Assembly: GCA_964443245.1 (NCBI GenBank)
Contig: CAYUEG010000005.1
Location: 1-64,000 of the forward strand
Length of the DNA: 64,000 nucleotides
Direction of reading: 5' to 3'
Source of the DNA: CANJDH01 sp964443245
GTDB taxonomy: Bacteria; Pseudomonadota; Gammaproteobacteria; Burkholderiales; JAEUOS01
In this document: piece after piece, positions 1 through 8,183 of the stretch
How the letters are laid out: each line of letters begins with the position of its first letter
Numbering within the stretch: position 1 is the stretch's first letter
Position numbers and translations under genes: made by a program
The notes under the pieces: model-generated
What the model was told of the DNA's origin: nothing
What the model saw: only the letters and a program-made list of their open reading frames with translations
Databases searched by the model: none

Positions 1-242
1 CCGCGCGTTTCCATGCGCAACACCACCCCGGGAAAATCCCGCGTCAGCAGCAGATTGCTCCCGCCCCCCAGAACCAGCAGGGGCAGACCGCGTGCACGTG
101 CCAGCGCCACACCAGCCAGAACATCCGCATCGCTGGTGGCATGTACCAGGAAACGTGCCTTCGCCTCCAGACCGAAGGTGTTGTAAGCCCGGAGCGAGGC
201 GTCTTCTTCAGTGTGGGCTGCCAGTGGCACGAAGGGGGGCAC
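1..242 (-). CDS. murB: UDP-N-acetylenolpyruvoylglucosamine reductase MurB, N-terminal part (runs off the window)
   Basis: MurB reduces UDP-GlcNAc-enolpyruvate to UDP-MurNAc in cytoplasmic peptidoglycan synthesis, using FAD and NADPH. Reading the minus strand from about 242 down to base 1 gives an open frame with the N-terminal MurB signature LRAYNTFGLEAKARF followed by the FAD-binding stretch LLVLGGGSNLLLT and FPGVVLRM. Only about 80 residues lie in the window; the rest is beyond base 1. There is no in-frame ATG. GTG at 242 or GTG at 230 are the candidate starts, and 242 is chosen as the longer. The gene is divergent from yajQ, and a TATAAT hexamer lies about 58 bp upstream. Family assignment is secure; the exact start is not. 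Confidence 0.88.
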   Translation of the reverse strand, partial: MPPFVPLAAHTEEDASLRAYNTFGLEAKARFLVHATSDADVLAGVALARARGLPLLVLGGGSNLLLTRDFPGVVLRMETR

Positions 243-299
243 CGCGCCAAGCCGGTGTGCCGCTTTTGCGCAGGATGCAGGGAAAGGTGAGAGTGAAAA

Positions 300-305
300 A
301 TTATA
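300..305 (-). promoter_or_regulatory. -10 box (TATAAT) for murB
   Basis: The minus strand reads a perfect TATAAT about 58 bp upstream of the proposed murB start. The -35 region at the right distance (CGTTTC-like) is poor, so this is a candidate sigma-70 promoter only. It sits in the divergent murB/yajQ intergenic region. Confidence 0.4.
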
Positions 306-415
306 AGGCTGGAGCTTGCGGAGAAACGCCAGGGAAACGTGCGCGAACCGGCACAGCGTTCCAGTTGGCTACAATCACGCCTCCAAGCCCCCGGCAAACC
401 CCTGCGAGGAAGCCC

Positions 416-901
416 ATGCCTTCATTCGACATCGTCTGCGAAGCCAACATGGTCGAAGTGAAGAACGCCGTCGATCAGGCCAACAAGGAAATCACGAATC
501 GCTTTGATTTCAAGGGCACCGACGCCCGCTTCGAACAAAAAGAACGTGAACTGACCGCCTACGCGGATTCGGATTTTCAGCTGCAGCAAATGCGCGACGT
601 GCTGACCAACAAAATGACCAAGCGCAGCGTGGATGTGCGCTTCCTCGACATCGAGGATGCCCAGAAGATTGGGGGCGACAAAGTCAAGCAGGTCATCAAG
701 GTGCGCAATGGCATTGAGCAGGAACAATCGAAGAAGATCGTGCGTTTGCTCAAGGACAGCAAGATCAAGGTCACTGCCTCGATTCAAGGCGAGGCGGTGC
801 GCGTTTCCGGCGCCAAACGGGACGACCTGCAATCCGCCATCGCGCTGGTGCGCAAGGACGTCACCGAAGTGCCGCTGGCGTTCCAGAATTTCCGGGACTG
901 A
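416..901 (+). CDS. yajQ: YajQ family nucleotide-binding protein
   Basis: This 161-residue protein matches the usual length of YajQ (UPF0234), a cytoplasmic protein of two ferredoxin-like halves. Some members bind cyclic di-GMP and act as regulators (established for Xanthomonas); others are reported to bind nucleic acid or nucleotides. Visible hallmarks are the start MPSFDIVCEANMVEVKNAVDQ, the run NRFDFKGTDA, and the end PLAFQNFRD. The open frame extends upstream to 92, but the ATG at 416 is preceded by a GAGGA ribosome site and gives the canonical N-terminus, so the extension is rejected. It is divergent from murB. The role in this organism is not shown by the context. Confidence 0.93.
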   Translation: MPSFDIVCEANMVEVKNAVDQANKEITNRFDFKGTDARFEQKERELTAYADSDFQLQQMRDVLTNKMTKRSVDVRFLDIEDAQKIGGDKVKQVIKVRNGIEQEQSKKIVRLLKDSKIKVTASIQGEAVRVSGAKRDDLQSAIALVRKDVTEVPLAFQNFRD

Positions 902-933
902 CGCTCCCTCACGGAAGGCTCTCCCCTTAGCCC

Positions 934-1998
934 ATGCCTATCCCCGCAAACCGTTGGTGGACAAGGCTTCTGGCAGCATTCACCCTGTCGGGCGCAGTGC
1001 TGCCGGCGTACGCCACAGACATCAATGTCGTCGGCCTGTTTCCCGGCAAGGCGCTCGTCTCGATCAACGGTGGCACCCCGCGCACCCTCAGCGTCGGGCA
1101 GAAGACTCCGGAAGGCATCACCCTGGTTGCTGTCGGCTCCGATACGGCCACCTTTGAGATTGAAGGCAAGCGGCGCCCGTTGCGCCTGGGCCAGCCATTT
1201 CATTCCGCCGGCGCTGCCTCCGGGGAGGATGCGATCGTGCTGTCACCTGACTCTACCGGCCATTACGTCACCATTGGCGCCATCGATGGCAAAGCGGTCA
1301 AGTTCATGGTCGATACCGGTGCCACGGCGGTCGCCATGGGTACCAATACCGCGGAGCGGCTGGGGATCGCCTATCGAAATGGGCAACCGCTCACGGTCAG
1401 CACCGCCAATGGCAAGCAGCCGGCCCATCTGGTCACGCTGTCGCGCGTGCGCGTCGGTGGCGTCACGCTGGACAATGTCGAAGCCGCTGTCACGCCGGGC
1501 ATGAATTCCTGGGATGGCGTGCTGCTGGGCATGAGCTTCATCGGCCGCCTGTCGATGCAGCGCGATGGCCAGACCCTGCGCTTGTCCCGCAAGGAGTCCA
1601 CCGCCCGGACTGCCAATGACAAACGGGACAAGGTGGTCTTGACCGAAACGCGCAACGGCATGTTCACCGTTGCGGCAAAAATCAACGGCATCAGCCTGCC
1701 GTTCCTGGTGGATACCGGCGCGACGCTGGTATCGCTTGATGCCACCCAGGCAGACAGCATCGGTCTGGATTATCGCAAGGGCACACCGGGCTGGAGCAGC
1801 ACTGCAGGCGGACCGGTACGCACCTGGCGTGTAAAGCTCGATTCGGTCTCCGTCGGGCCCATCACGCTCTACGGCATCGACAGTGCCGTGCGCGAGGGTC
1901 CGGGCACGGGCGGTGTGGGCTTGCTCGGAATGAGTTTCCTGAATCGTCTCGAGATGCAGCGCGAGGGCGAAACCCTCACACTGACCAAGCGCTTCTAG
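934..1998 (+). CDS. Duplicated retropepsin-like aspartic protease, exported
   Basis: The 354-residue protein starts with a signal peptide (residues 1-27: WWTRLLAAFTLSGAVLPAYA). A small beta-rich domain follows, then two retropepsin-type (clan AA) domains in tandem. The first has VKFMVDTGATAVAMG with catalytic Asp127 and ends near VLLGMSFIGRLSMQR. The second has LPFLVDTGATLVSLD with Asp260 and ends at LLGMSFLNRLEMQR. Each copy carries the full DTGA active-site motif and the late hydrophobic glycine motif, so the chain could fold as a pseudo-dimer like pepsin, whereas the related TIGR02281 proteins normally carry one domain and dimerise. Cellular location is inferred to be periplasm or envelope; the substrate is unknown. 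It lies 32 bp downstream of yajQ and converges on folE2. Confidence 0.85.
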   Translation: MPIPANRWWTRLLAAFTLSGAVLPAYATDINVVGLFPGKALVSINGGTPRTLSVGQKTPEGITLVAVGSDTATFEIEGKRRPLRLGQPFHSAGAASGEDAIVLSPDSTGHYVTIGAIDGKAVKFMVDTGATAVAMGTNTAERLGIAYRNGQPLTVSTANGKQPAHLVTLSRVRVGGVTLDNVEAAVTPGMNSWDGVLLGMSFIGRLSMQRDGQTLRLSRKESTARTANDKRDKVVLTETRNGMFTVAAKINGISLPFLVDTGATLVSLDATQADSIGLDYRKGTPGWSSTAGGPVRTWRVKLDSVSVGPITLYGIDSAVREGPGTGGVGLLGMSFLNRLEMQREGETLTLTKRF

Positions 1999-2026
1999 CC
2001 GCCTCCCGCCCCCGGGTGCGCGGCTT

Positions 2027-2842
2027 TCAGTGAGCGCGCTTGTCGCGCTCAATCACGGCATAAGCCGAATGGTTGTGGATCGATTCAAAGTTCTCGGCTT
2101 CCACCGTATAGGCCACCACACGCCCATCGCTGTTGAGTGCAGCGGCAACATCACGCACCAGGTCCTCGACGAATTTGGGGTTGTCGTAGGCGCGTTCCGT
2201 GACGTACTTTTCATCCGGGCGTTTGAGCAAGCCGTAGAGCTCGCACGAAGCCTGCCGCTCCACCAGTTCAATGATCTCTTCGATCCACACAAACTCGGTG
2301 GTTTCGGCCTTGACGGTGACATGCGAGCGCTGGTTGTGGGCACCGTAGTCCGAGATTTCCTTGGAGCACGGGCACAGGCTGGTCACTGGCACCAGCACTT
2401 CCATTGCGAACTTGGTTTTGCCGTCCTCGATTTCACCGATGAACGTGATGTCGTAATCCATCAGACTCCGGACACCCGAAACCGGGGCAGCCTTGTCAAT
2501 GAAATACGGAAAGCGCATCTCAATGTGCCCGGTTTTCGCTTCCAGCCGGGTAGCCATCTCGCGGAGCATGACGGCGAAGGATTCCACAGAAATCTCCCGT
2601 TCATGCGCATTGAGAATTTCGACAAAGCGCGACATGTGCGTGCCCTTGAACTCCTGCGGCAGACCCACCGTCATGCTGAAGGTGGCTACGGTTCGCTGGG
2701 CGCCGCCACCACGCTCGGCAATCTTCATCGGATGCCGAATCGCGCGAATGCCCACTTTGTTGATGGCGATATGGCGGGTATCGGCAGAACTTTGCACATC
2801 AACCATGGGCTTGGTGCCAAATGCGGAGTCTCGGGTATTCAT
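2027..2842 (-). CDS. folE2: GTP cyclohydrolase FolE2 (type IB)
   Basis: FolE2 opens GTP to 7,8-dihydroneopterin triphosphate, the first step of folate (and queuosine) synthesis, with relaxed metal use compared with zinc-dependent FolE. The 271-residue protein shows the family core: TFSMTVGLPQEFKGTHMSRF, the region MRFPYF, the metal/active-site element SLCPCSKEISDYGAHNQRSH with Cys157 and Cys159, and C-terminal NFESIHNHSAYAVI. The open frame continues 20 codons upstream, but the ATG at 2842 follows AAGGA at good spacing and matches the family N-terminus. It stands alone, facing the protease gene and 97 bp from the end of dxs. No Zur box was recognised by eye. Confidence 0.93.
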   Translation of the reverse strand: MNTRDSAFGTKPMVDVQSSADTRHIAINKVGIRAIRHPMKIAERGGGAQRTVATFSMTVGLPQEFKGTHMSRFVEILNAHEREISVESFAVMLREMATRLEAKTGHIEMRFPYFIDKAAPVSGVRSLMDYDITFIGEIEDGKTKFAMEVLVPVTSLCPCSKEISDYGAHNQRSHVTVKAETTEFVWIEEIIELVERQASCELYGLLKRPDEKYVTERAYDNPKFVEDLVRDVAAALNSDGRVVAYTVEAENFESIHNHSAYAVIERDKRAH

Positions 2843-2938
2843 GGAAGTATCCTTCAGGTGGTGGCGTCGGCGAAAGAGAGTCGACAACCTCCCACAACCC
2901 AACAGTGAATTTGCTCGATCAATCGGGAATATCGAGCC

Positions 2939-4828
2939 TTATGCCGACTTTTTCAACAATGGCGTCAGTGTGGATATACGGGCTTCGATCGACCGGCGGA
3001 TGCCGGCCGCGTCAAGCCCGACCATTGCCAGCAGTTTTGCCGGATCGCCATGGTCGATCACGCGATCGGGCAAGCCCAGCATCAGCAACGGGATCTCGAT
3101 GCCCGCCGCCTGCAAGGCTTCCGCGCAGGCCGAGCCGGCCCCGCCGGCGATGACGTTCTCTTCGACCGTCACGACCAGGTCATGCTGCATCGCCATGTCG
3201 GTCACCATGGCAGCGTCCAGCGGCTTGACAAAGCGCATGTTGACCACGGTGGCATCGAGCTCACCGCCGGCGGACAGGGCTGGCGTGACCATCGAGCCGA
3301 AGGCAAGAATCGCCACGCGCCGGCCGACCTTGCCACCGCCACGGCGACGCACCTCGGCCTTGCCCCAGGGCAACGCAGTCATCTCCTGAACCACCGCCAC
3401 ACCGGGGCCAACACCACGCGGATAGCGCACGGCAACCGTGTGATCCTGGAGAAAACCGGTGTAGAGCATCTGACGGCATTCATTCTCGTCCGCGGGAGCC
3501 AATACCGATACATCGGGCAGACAGCGCAGGAACGACAAGTCATAGCTGCCGGCGTGGGTGGCGCCATCCGCACCCACCAGCCCGGCACGGTCAATCGCCA
3601 GCAACACCGGCAGGCGCTGCAGCGCGACGTCGTGAATCAATTGATCGTAGGCACGTTGCAGAAAAGTCGAGTAGATCGCCACCACCGGCTTGAGCCCCTC
3701 GCAGGCCAACCCCGCAGCAAAGGTGACGGCATGCTGCTCGGCGATGCCGACGTCGTGGTAACGGTCGGCATACCGTTCCGCGAACTGCACCATGCCGGAC
3801 CCTTCACGCATCGCGGGTGTAATGCCGATCAGACGCGGGTCTGCGGCAGCCATGTCGCACAGCCATTCGCCGAAAACCTGCGTGTAGGTGGGTTTCCCGC
3901 CCGTCTTGGGTACGATGCCCTGCTTGGGGTCAAACTTGCCCGGACCGTGGTACAGCACCGGGTCTGCCTCGGCCAGCTTGTAGCCCTGCCCCTTTTTGGT
4001 TACCACGTGGAGGAACTGGGGACCCTTCAGTTCCTTCAGATTCTCCAGAGTGGGAATAAGGGAATCCAGATCATGTCCGTCAATCGGCCCGATGTAATTG
4101 AATCCGAGCTCTTCAAACATGGTGCCCGGTACCACCATGCCTTTCGCATGTTCCTCGAAGCGCTTGGCCAGTTCCCAAAGCGGCGGCACTACGCCCAGTA
4201 CCGTCTTGCCTGCCTTGCGCACGGCCGAGTAGACACGCCCGCTCATCAGCCGTGCCAGATAGCGGTTGAGGGCACCGACAGGCGGGGAGATCGACATGTC
4301 GTTGTCATTCAGAACCACAATCAGGCGAATGTCCTCCTGCACCCCGGCGTTGTTCATCGCTTCGAACGCCATGCCGGCGGTCATGGCACCATCGCCAATG
4401 ACGGCGACGGCATAGCGGCCTTCCCCTTTTTGCCTGGCCGCCACAGCCATGCCCAGCGCCGCCGAGATCGAAGTGGAAGAATGCGCGGTACCGAAGGTAT
4501 CGTACGGACTTTCCGAGCGACGCGGAAACCCGGAAATGCCATCAAGCTGCCGCAGGCTATGCATCCGTTCGCGTCGGCCGGTAAGGATCTTGTGCGGGTA
4601 GGTCTGGTGGCCGACGTCCCAGACAATCCGGTCTTCCGGCGTGTCGAACACGTAATGCAGCGCAATGGTCAGTTCGACCGTACCGAGGTTGGATGACAGG
4701 TGGCCGCCGGTTTGTGACACCGACTCCAGCAGGTAGGCACGCAGTTCGGTCGAGAGCCGAACGAGATCCTCGCGCGGCAGCTTGCGCAGGTCTGCAGGCA
4801 GGTTGATGGTCCGTAGCAGTTCGTACAT
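2939..4828 (-). CDS. dxs: 1-deoxy-D-xylulose-5-phosphate synthase
   Basis: Dxs condenses pyruvate and glyceraldehyde 3-phosphate with thiamine diphosphate, the entry step of the MEP isoprenoid pathway and of thiamine/pyridoxal synthesis. About 629 residues, as expected. Visible motifs: GGHLSSNLGTVELTIALHY, the VGHQTYPHKILTGRR segment, the ThDP motif beginning AVIGDGAMTAG and ending in LNDNDMSIS, then the transketolase pyrimidine and C-terminal domains (YSTFLQRAYDQLIHDVA; DRAGLVGADGATHAG). The ATG at 4828 gives the usual MYELLRTIN start; a TTG at 4837 would overlap the ispA stop as TTGA and is the alternative. It is the third gene of the xseB-ispA-dxs operon. Confidence 0.96.
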   Translation of the reverse strand: MYELLRTINLPADLRKLPREDLVRLSTELRAYLLESVSQTGGHLSSNLGTVELTIALHYVFDTPEDRIVWDVGHQTYPHKILTGRRERMHSLRQLDGISGFPRRSESPYDTFGTAHSSTSISAALGMAVAARQKGEGRYAVAVIGDGAMTAGMAFEAMNNAGVQEDIRLIVVLNDNDMSISPPVGALNRYLARLMSGRVYSAVRKAGKTVLGVVPPLWELAKRFEEHAKGMVVPGTMFEELGFNYIGPIDGHDLDSLIPTLENLKELKGPQFLHVVTKKGQGYKLAEADPVLYHGPGKFDPKQGIVPKTGGKPTYTQVFGEWLCDMAAADPRLIGITPAMREGSGMVQFAERYADRYHDVGIAEQHAVTFAAGLACEGLKPVVAIYSTFLQRAYDQLIHDVALQRLPVLLAIDRAGLVGADGATHAGSYDLSFLRCLPDVSVLAPADENECRQMLYTGFLQDHTVAVRYPRGVGPGVAVVQEMTALPWGKAEVRRRGGGKVGRRVAILAFGSMVTPALSAGGELDATVVNMRFVKPLDAAMVTDMAMQHDLVVTVEENVIAGGAGSACAEALQAAGIEIPLLMLGLPDRVIDHGDPAKLLAMVGLDAAGIRRSIEARISTLTPLLKKSA

Positions 4829-4833
4829 GAGGT

Positions 4834-5748
4834 TCAAAAGCTTCGCTGCGCGATGAACTGCGCCATGTCCGCCAGGCGCTGGCCGCGCGCGCCGAACGGT
4901 TGCACTGCCGCCAGCGCTTCCTGGAGCAGTTCCTGTGCCTTGCCGCGTGCAGGACCCAGGCCAAGCAGCGAAACATAAGTGGGTTTGTCGTGTAGCTGGT
5001 CTTTTCCCGCTGTCTTGCCCAGAGTAGCCGTTTCTTCGGTGGCATCAAGAATGTCATCGACCACCTGAAACAGAAGCCCGATGCATTTGGCATAGCGGTC
5101 GAGCCTGGCACGCGCGGAAGGCGCCAGCGGGTGCCCGCACAGCGCCCCCATCAGTACCGAAGCACGAATCAGCGCCCCGGTTTTCTGGATATGCATCATC
5201 TCGAGTTCGGCTTCGGTAACGGACTTGCCCACGGCATCCAGATCGATCTGCTGTCCGCCGCACATGCCCAGCGAGCCGGACGCGTGCCCCAGAATCTCGA
5301 TCATCTCCAGCTGGGCCGCCGCATCCGGCGCCGCGCGCCGCGCCGCCAGCACCCACATCGCCTGTGCCTGCAGGGCATCACCCGCAAGGATTGCGGTGGC
5401 CTCATCAAATTCGACATGCACCGTGGGCTTGCCCCTTCTCAGCACGTCATCGTCCATCGAGGGCAAATCGTCATGGATCAGCGAGTAGCCATGCACCATC
5501 TCGACCGCAGCGGCAGGAATCTCGAGCGCCCGCTGATCCGCCTCGACCAGTTCGCCCGCAGCAAACACCAGCAACGGGCGCACCCGTTTGCCACCGCCGA
5601 GCACGGCATAGCGCATGGCGTCGTGCAAGCGGGTCGGCGCTGCCGATACCGGCGGCAGCAACTCCGCAAGGACGGCTTCCATGCGAACCTGCAGGTCCTG
5701 CGTCCAGAACGAAAACTGCACCGCAGCCGGCGCCGAAGCCATGTTCAT
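4834..5748 (-). CDS. ispA: Farnesyl diphosphate synthase (short-chain polyprenyl synthase)
   Basis: IspA condenses IPP with DMAPP and GPP to farnesyl diphosphate, the precursor of quinone side chains and undecaprenyl carriers. The 304-residue chain has the two Asp-rich motifs: first IHDDLPSMDDD at residues 91-101 and second FQVVDDILD at 228-235, plus GGGKRVRPLL at 51-60 and the CGGQQIDL region. The aromatic pair normally upstream of the first motif is replaced by VEMVHGYS, usual for bacterial FPP synthases. It sits between xseB, overlapping it by the ATGA 4 bp, and dxs, so the operon couples isoprenoid precursor supply to chain elongation. Confidence 0.95.
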   Translation of the reverse strand: MNMASAPAAVQFSFWTQDLQVRMEAVLAELLPPVSAAPTRLHDAMRYAVLGGGKRVRPLLVFAAGELVEADQRALEIPAAAVEMVHGYSLIHDDLPSMDDDVLRRGKPTVHVEFDEATAILAGDALQAQAMWVLAARRAAPDAAAQLEMIEILGHASGSLGMCGGQQIDLDAVGKSVTEAELEMMHIQKTGALIRASVLMGALCGHPLAPSARARLDRYAKCIGLLFQVVDDILDATEETATLGKTAGKDQLHDKPTYVSLLGLGPARGKAQELLQEALAAVQPFGARGQRLADMAQFIAQRSF

Positions 5749-5984
5749 GCTTCGTCTTCCAGATCGAGTGGCTTGAGGGTACCCTCCTCCAGCACCCTGA
5801 CCTGCTGCTCGACTGCCTTGAGTCGCGCATGCGCCGCCTTGACCAGCTCAACACCGCGCTGGTAACGCTTGAGTGATTCTTCAAGGGGCATCTCGCCCGA
5901 CTCCATCGCATCGACAATGGCTTCGAGTTCACGCATCGCGTCCTCGAAAGGAAGATCGCCTGGATTGGCGGCCTGTTTCGGCAT
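5745..5984 (-). CDS. xseB: Exodeoxyribonuclease VII small subunit
   Basis: XseB is the small helical subunit of exonuclease VII, which degrades single-stranded DNA to oligonucleotides. The core FEDAMRELEAIVDAMESGEM followed by PLEESLKRYQRGVELVKAAH and KAVEQQVRVL is diagnostic. The protein is 79 residues from the ATG at 5984; an in-frame TTG at 6005 would add seven residues but has no better ribosome site. Its large-subunit partner xseA lies about 54 kb away at 59729-61108 on the same strand. It is the first gene of the xseB-ispA-dxs operon and overlaps ispA by 4 bp. Confidence 0.93.
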   Translation of the reverse strand: MPKQAANPGDLPFEDAMRELEAIVDAMESGEMPLEESLKRYQRGVELVKAAHARLKAVEQQVRVLEEGTLKPLDLEDEA

Positions 5985-6035
5985 GGCTTTTCTGCTGTGG
6001 GTCAATCGACCGCAAGGAATTCTCTGGAACTGGGT

Positions 6036-6061
6036 ATTTTACCCGTCTGAAAGGGTAAAAT
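6036..6061. promoter_or_regulatory. Inverted repeat ATTTTACCC-N8-GGGTAAAAT in the xseB/Rieske divergent region
   Basis: A perfect 9-bp inverted repeat lies between the divergently transcribed xseB operon and the Rieske oxygenase gene. Each arm contains TAAAAT, a -10-like hexamer, pointing outward on its own strand. No convincing -35 partner is seen for either. It could be a dyad operator controlling both directions, or paired -10 elements. The assignment is inference from symmetry and position. Confidence 0.4.
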
Positions 6062-6167
6062 GCCGATTCTGCACGTCGAAAGTAGCTCTTTAAGACGAAA
6101 TCGGCTTTCAGTTCGAGGTTTCTCTTCGGGTGCGCAAGCACTTTGGACTCTGGGAGGAATTTGCATC

Positions 6168-7280
6168 ATGTCGGACTTGGGGCTCGCCCATCAATTGCAG
6201 CCGGCGCAATCACAATTGCCGGTAACCTGGTACCACACGCAAGCGCAGTTCGAGCTGGAACTGCAAACCGTTTTCAAGAATGCCCCGCAGTATGTGGGCC
6301 ATGAACTCATGGTGCCGAATGAGGGCGATTTCCACTCCATTGGGTGGATGAATGACGCCCTGGCGCTGGTGCGCAATCCCAAGGGCGTCGAGTTGCTGTC
6401 GAACGTCTGCCGTCATCGCCAGGCCATCATGCTCAACGGCCGTGGCAATCTTGCGCCCAGTGCCGGCAACATCGTCTGTCCGGTACACCGCTGGACCTAC
6501 AACCCGGAAGGCAAGCTGCTGGGGGCTCCGTACTTCGGCGCCAACCCCTGCCTGGATCTGCATAAGGTCCCGGTGCAGAACTGGAACGGACTCCTGTTCA
6601 GGGGGCGGCGCCCGATCGCCGCCGACATGGCCGGTCTTGAAGTGCTTTCAGACCTCAACTTCGAGGGCTATCTGCTCGATCGCGTCGAGATCCACGAGTG
6701 TGATTACAACTGGAAGACCTTCATTGAGGTCTACCTCGAGGATTATCACGTCGAGCCGTTCCATCCAGGCCTGGGGCAATTCGTCTCCTGCGACGATCTC
6801 CGATGGCAGTTTTCGGAGCGGTTTTCGGTACAGACGGTGGGGATCAACAACCGTCTGGCCAAACCGGGCAGCGAAAAATATCGCGCGTGGCACGAGCAGG
6901 TGCTCAAGTACCGCAACGGTACCCCGCCCGAGCATGGCGCGATCTGGCTGACGATCTACCCCAACATCATGGTGGAGTGGTATCCCCACGTGCTGGTGGT
7001 ATCGCACCTGATCCCGCGCGGGCCGCAGAAAACCACCAACGTGGTCGAGTTCTACTATCCGGAAGACATCGTGTTGTTCGAGCGTGAATTCATCGAAGCC
7101 GAACAGGCCGCCTACATGGAGACCTGCCTGGAGGATGACGAGATCGCGCTGCGGATGGATGCCGGGCGGCGTGCACTGATGGAGCAGGGCTTGAACCAGG
7201 TCGGCCCCTACCAGACACCCATGGAAGATGGGATGCAGCATTTCCACGAGTACCTGCGCCGCGAATTGCAGACGCCCTAG
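6168..7280 (+). CDS. Rieske non-haem iron oxygenase, alpha subunit
   Basis: The 370-residue protein has an N-terminal Rieske [2Fe-2S] domain with the ligand pairs C81-R-H83 and C104-P-V-H107 (NIVCPVHRWTY). Its catalytic domain shows the mononuclear iron site YLEDYHVEPFHPG (His194, His199), and an acidic third ligand is probably in the CLEDDEIALRMD region. Such enzymes hydroxylate or demethylate small aromatic or quaternary-ammonium compounds. The substrate cannot be read from the sequence. No reductase or ferredoxin is encoded nearby, so electrons must come from elsewhere. The frame is open from 6060, but ATG 6168 follows a strong GGGAGGAA site. The next gene begins directly after the stop codon. 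Confidence 0.88.
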   Translation: MSDLGLAHQLQPAQSQLPVTWYHTQAQFELELQTVFKNAPQYVGHELMVPNEGDFHSIGWMNDALALVRNPKGVELLSNVCRHRQAIMLNGRGNLAPSAGNIVCPVHRWTYNPEGKLLGAPYFGANPCLDLHKVPVQNWNGLLFRGRRPIAADMAGLEVLSDLNFEGYLLDRVEIHECDYNWKTFIEVYLEDYHVEPFHPGLGQFVSCDDLRWQFSERFSVQTVGINNRLAKPGSEKYRAWHEQVLKYRNGTPPEHGAIWLTIYPNIMVEWYPHVLVVSHLIPRGPQKTTNVVEFYYPEDIVLFEREFIEAEQAAYMETCLEDDEIALRMDAGRRALMEQGLNQVGPYQTPMEDGMQHFHEYLRRELQTP

Positions 7281-8168
7281 ATGCAATCCCTGTGGATGCT
7301 GCTGGCGGCGCTGCTGTTCGCGGTCATCGGTGTCACCATCAAGTTTGCAGCTGCCGCAGGCTACGGCACGGCGGAGCTGGTTTTCTACCGCTCGGTAATC
7401 GGCTGCATGCTGGCCACTGCCGCCATGGCGGTACTGCGCATCCCGATCCGCACTGCGCACGCTGCCGCGCACCTCAAACGCGGTGTCGCCAGCACCGTTG
7501 CGATCAGCGCCTTCATGTATGCCGTGGTGCATCTGCCTCTCTCGACCGCGGTCACCCTCAATTTCACCGCGCCCCTTTGGGTGGCTCTGATCCTCGCGCT
7601 GGTGTTCGGCGAGAACCTCTCGCGCATCATGCTGGTGGCCCTGGCGATTGGCTTCATCGGCATCGTGCTGTTGCTGCAACCTGTCTTCACGCCAGACAAA
7701 CGTTTTGACGTCACCATTGGACTGCTCTCGGGCACGGCAGCAGCCATTGGCGTGCTGAATGTGCGCCGACTAGGCGGGCTGGGAGAACCGGACCTGCGGA
7801 TCTTCTGGTGGTTTACCGCCATCATCAGCCTCGCCTCCGGCGTCTGGCTGGTCCTCGTCGGCGGATGGAAAAGCCACAGCATGGAGGGGGCAGGCTGGGT
7901 ACTTGCGATGGCTTTTGCCGCCACCGCAGGACAGCTTGCCCAAACCCGTGCGTATTCGCACGGCAAGGCCTTGCTGGCCGCCAATCTCTCCTACGCGGCA
8001 GTGCCTTTCTCGGCCCTGGCCGGCGTACTTCTCTACGACGACCGCATCCCGGCCACTGGCTGGCTGGCGATGGGCATGGTCATTCTCAGCGGTATCATGG
8101 CCACATGGCGCACCCGCCGCGGGGAAGCCAAAACTGCCATGCCCGAGCCGCCCAATCCCAGCACCTGA
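7281..8168 (+). CDS. DMT (EamA) family membrane transporter
   Basis: 295 residues with about ten hydrophobic segments arranged as two EamA repeats: five helices in roughly residues 3-135 and five in 145-285. Typical EamA elements are AELVFYRSVIGCML, TAVTLNFTAPLWVALI and AYSHGKALLAANLSYAAVPFSALAG split across helices. Family members export or import small metabolites; the substrate here is unknown. The ATG immediately follows the TAG of the Rieske gene without a spacer, so the two are almost certainly cotranscribed, and the transporter might move the oxygenase substrate or product (inference). A second EamA gene lies at 51771-52718. Confidence 0.88.
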   Translation: MQSLWMLLAALLFAVIGVTIKFAAAAGYGTAELVFYRSVIGCMLATAAMAVLRIPIRTAHAAAHLKRGVASTVAISAFMYAVVHLPLSTAVTLNFTAPLWVALILALVFGENLSRIMLVALAIGFIGIVLLLQPVFTPDKRFDVTIGLLSGTAAAIGVLNVRRLGGLGEPDLRIFWWFTAIISLASGVWLVLVGGWKSHSMEGAGWVLAMAFAATAGQLAQTRAYSHGKALLAANLSYAAVPFSALAGVLLYDDRIPATGWLAMGMVILSGIMATWRTRRGEAKTAMPEPPNPST

Positions 8169-8183
8169 CCCCGATCGAGACCC

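Noticed and set aside
3050..4696. 548-residue open frame on the plus strand
   Set aside because: It is antisense to dxs, which is unmistakable on the other strand; no protein motif is seen.
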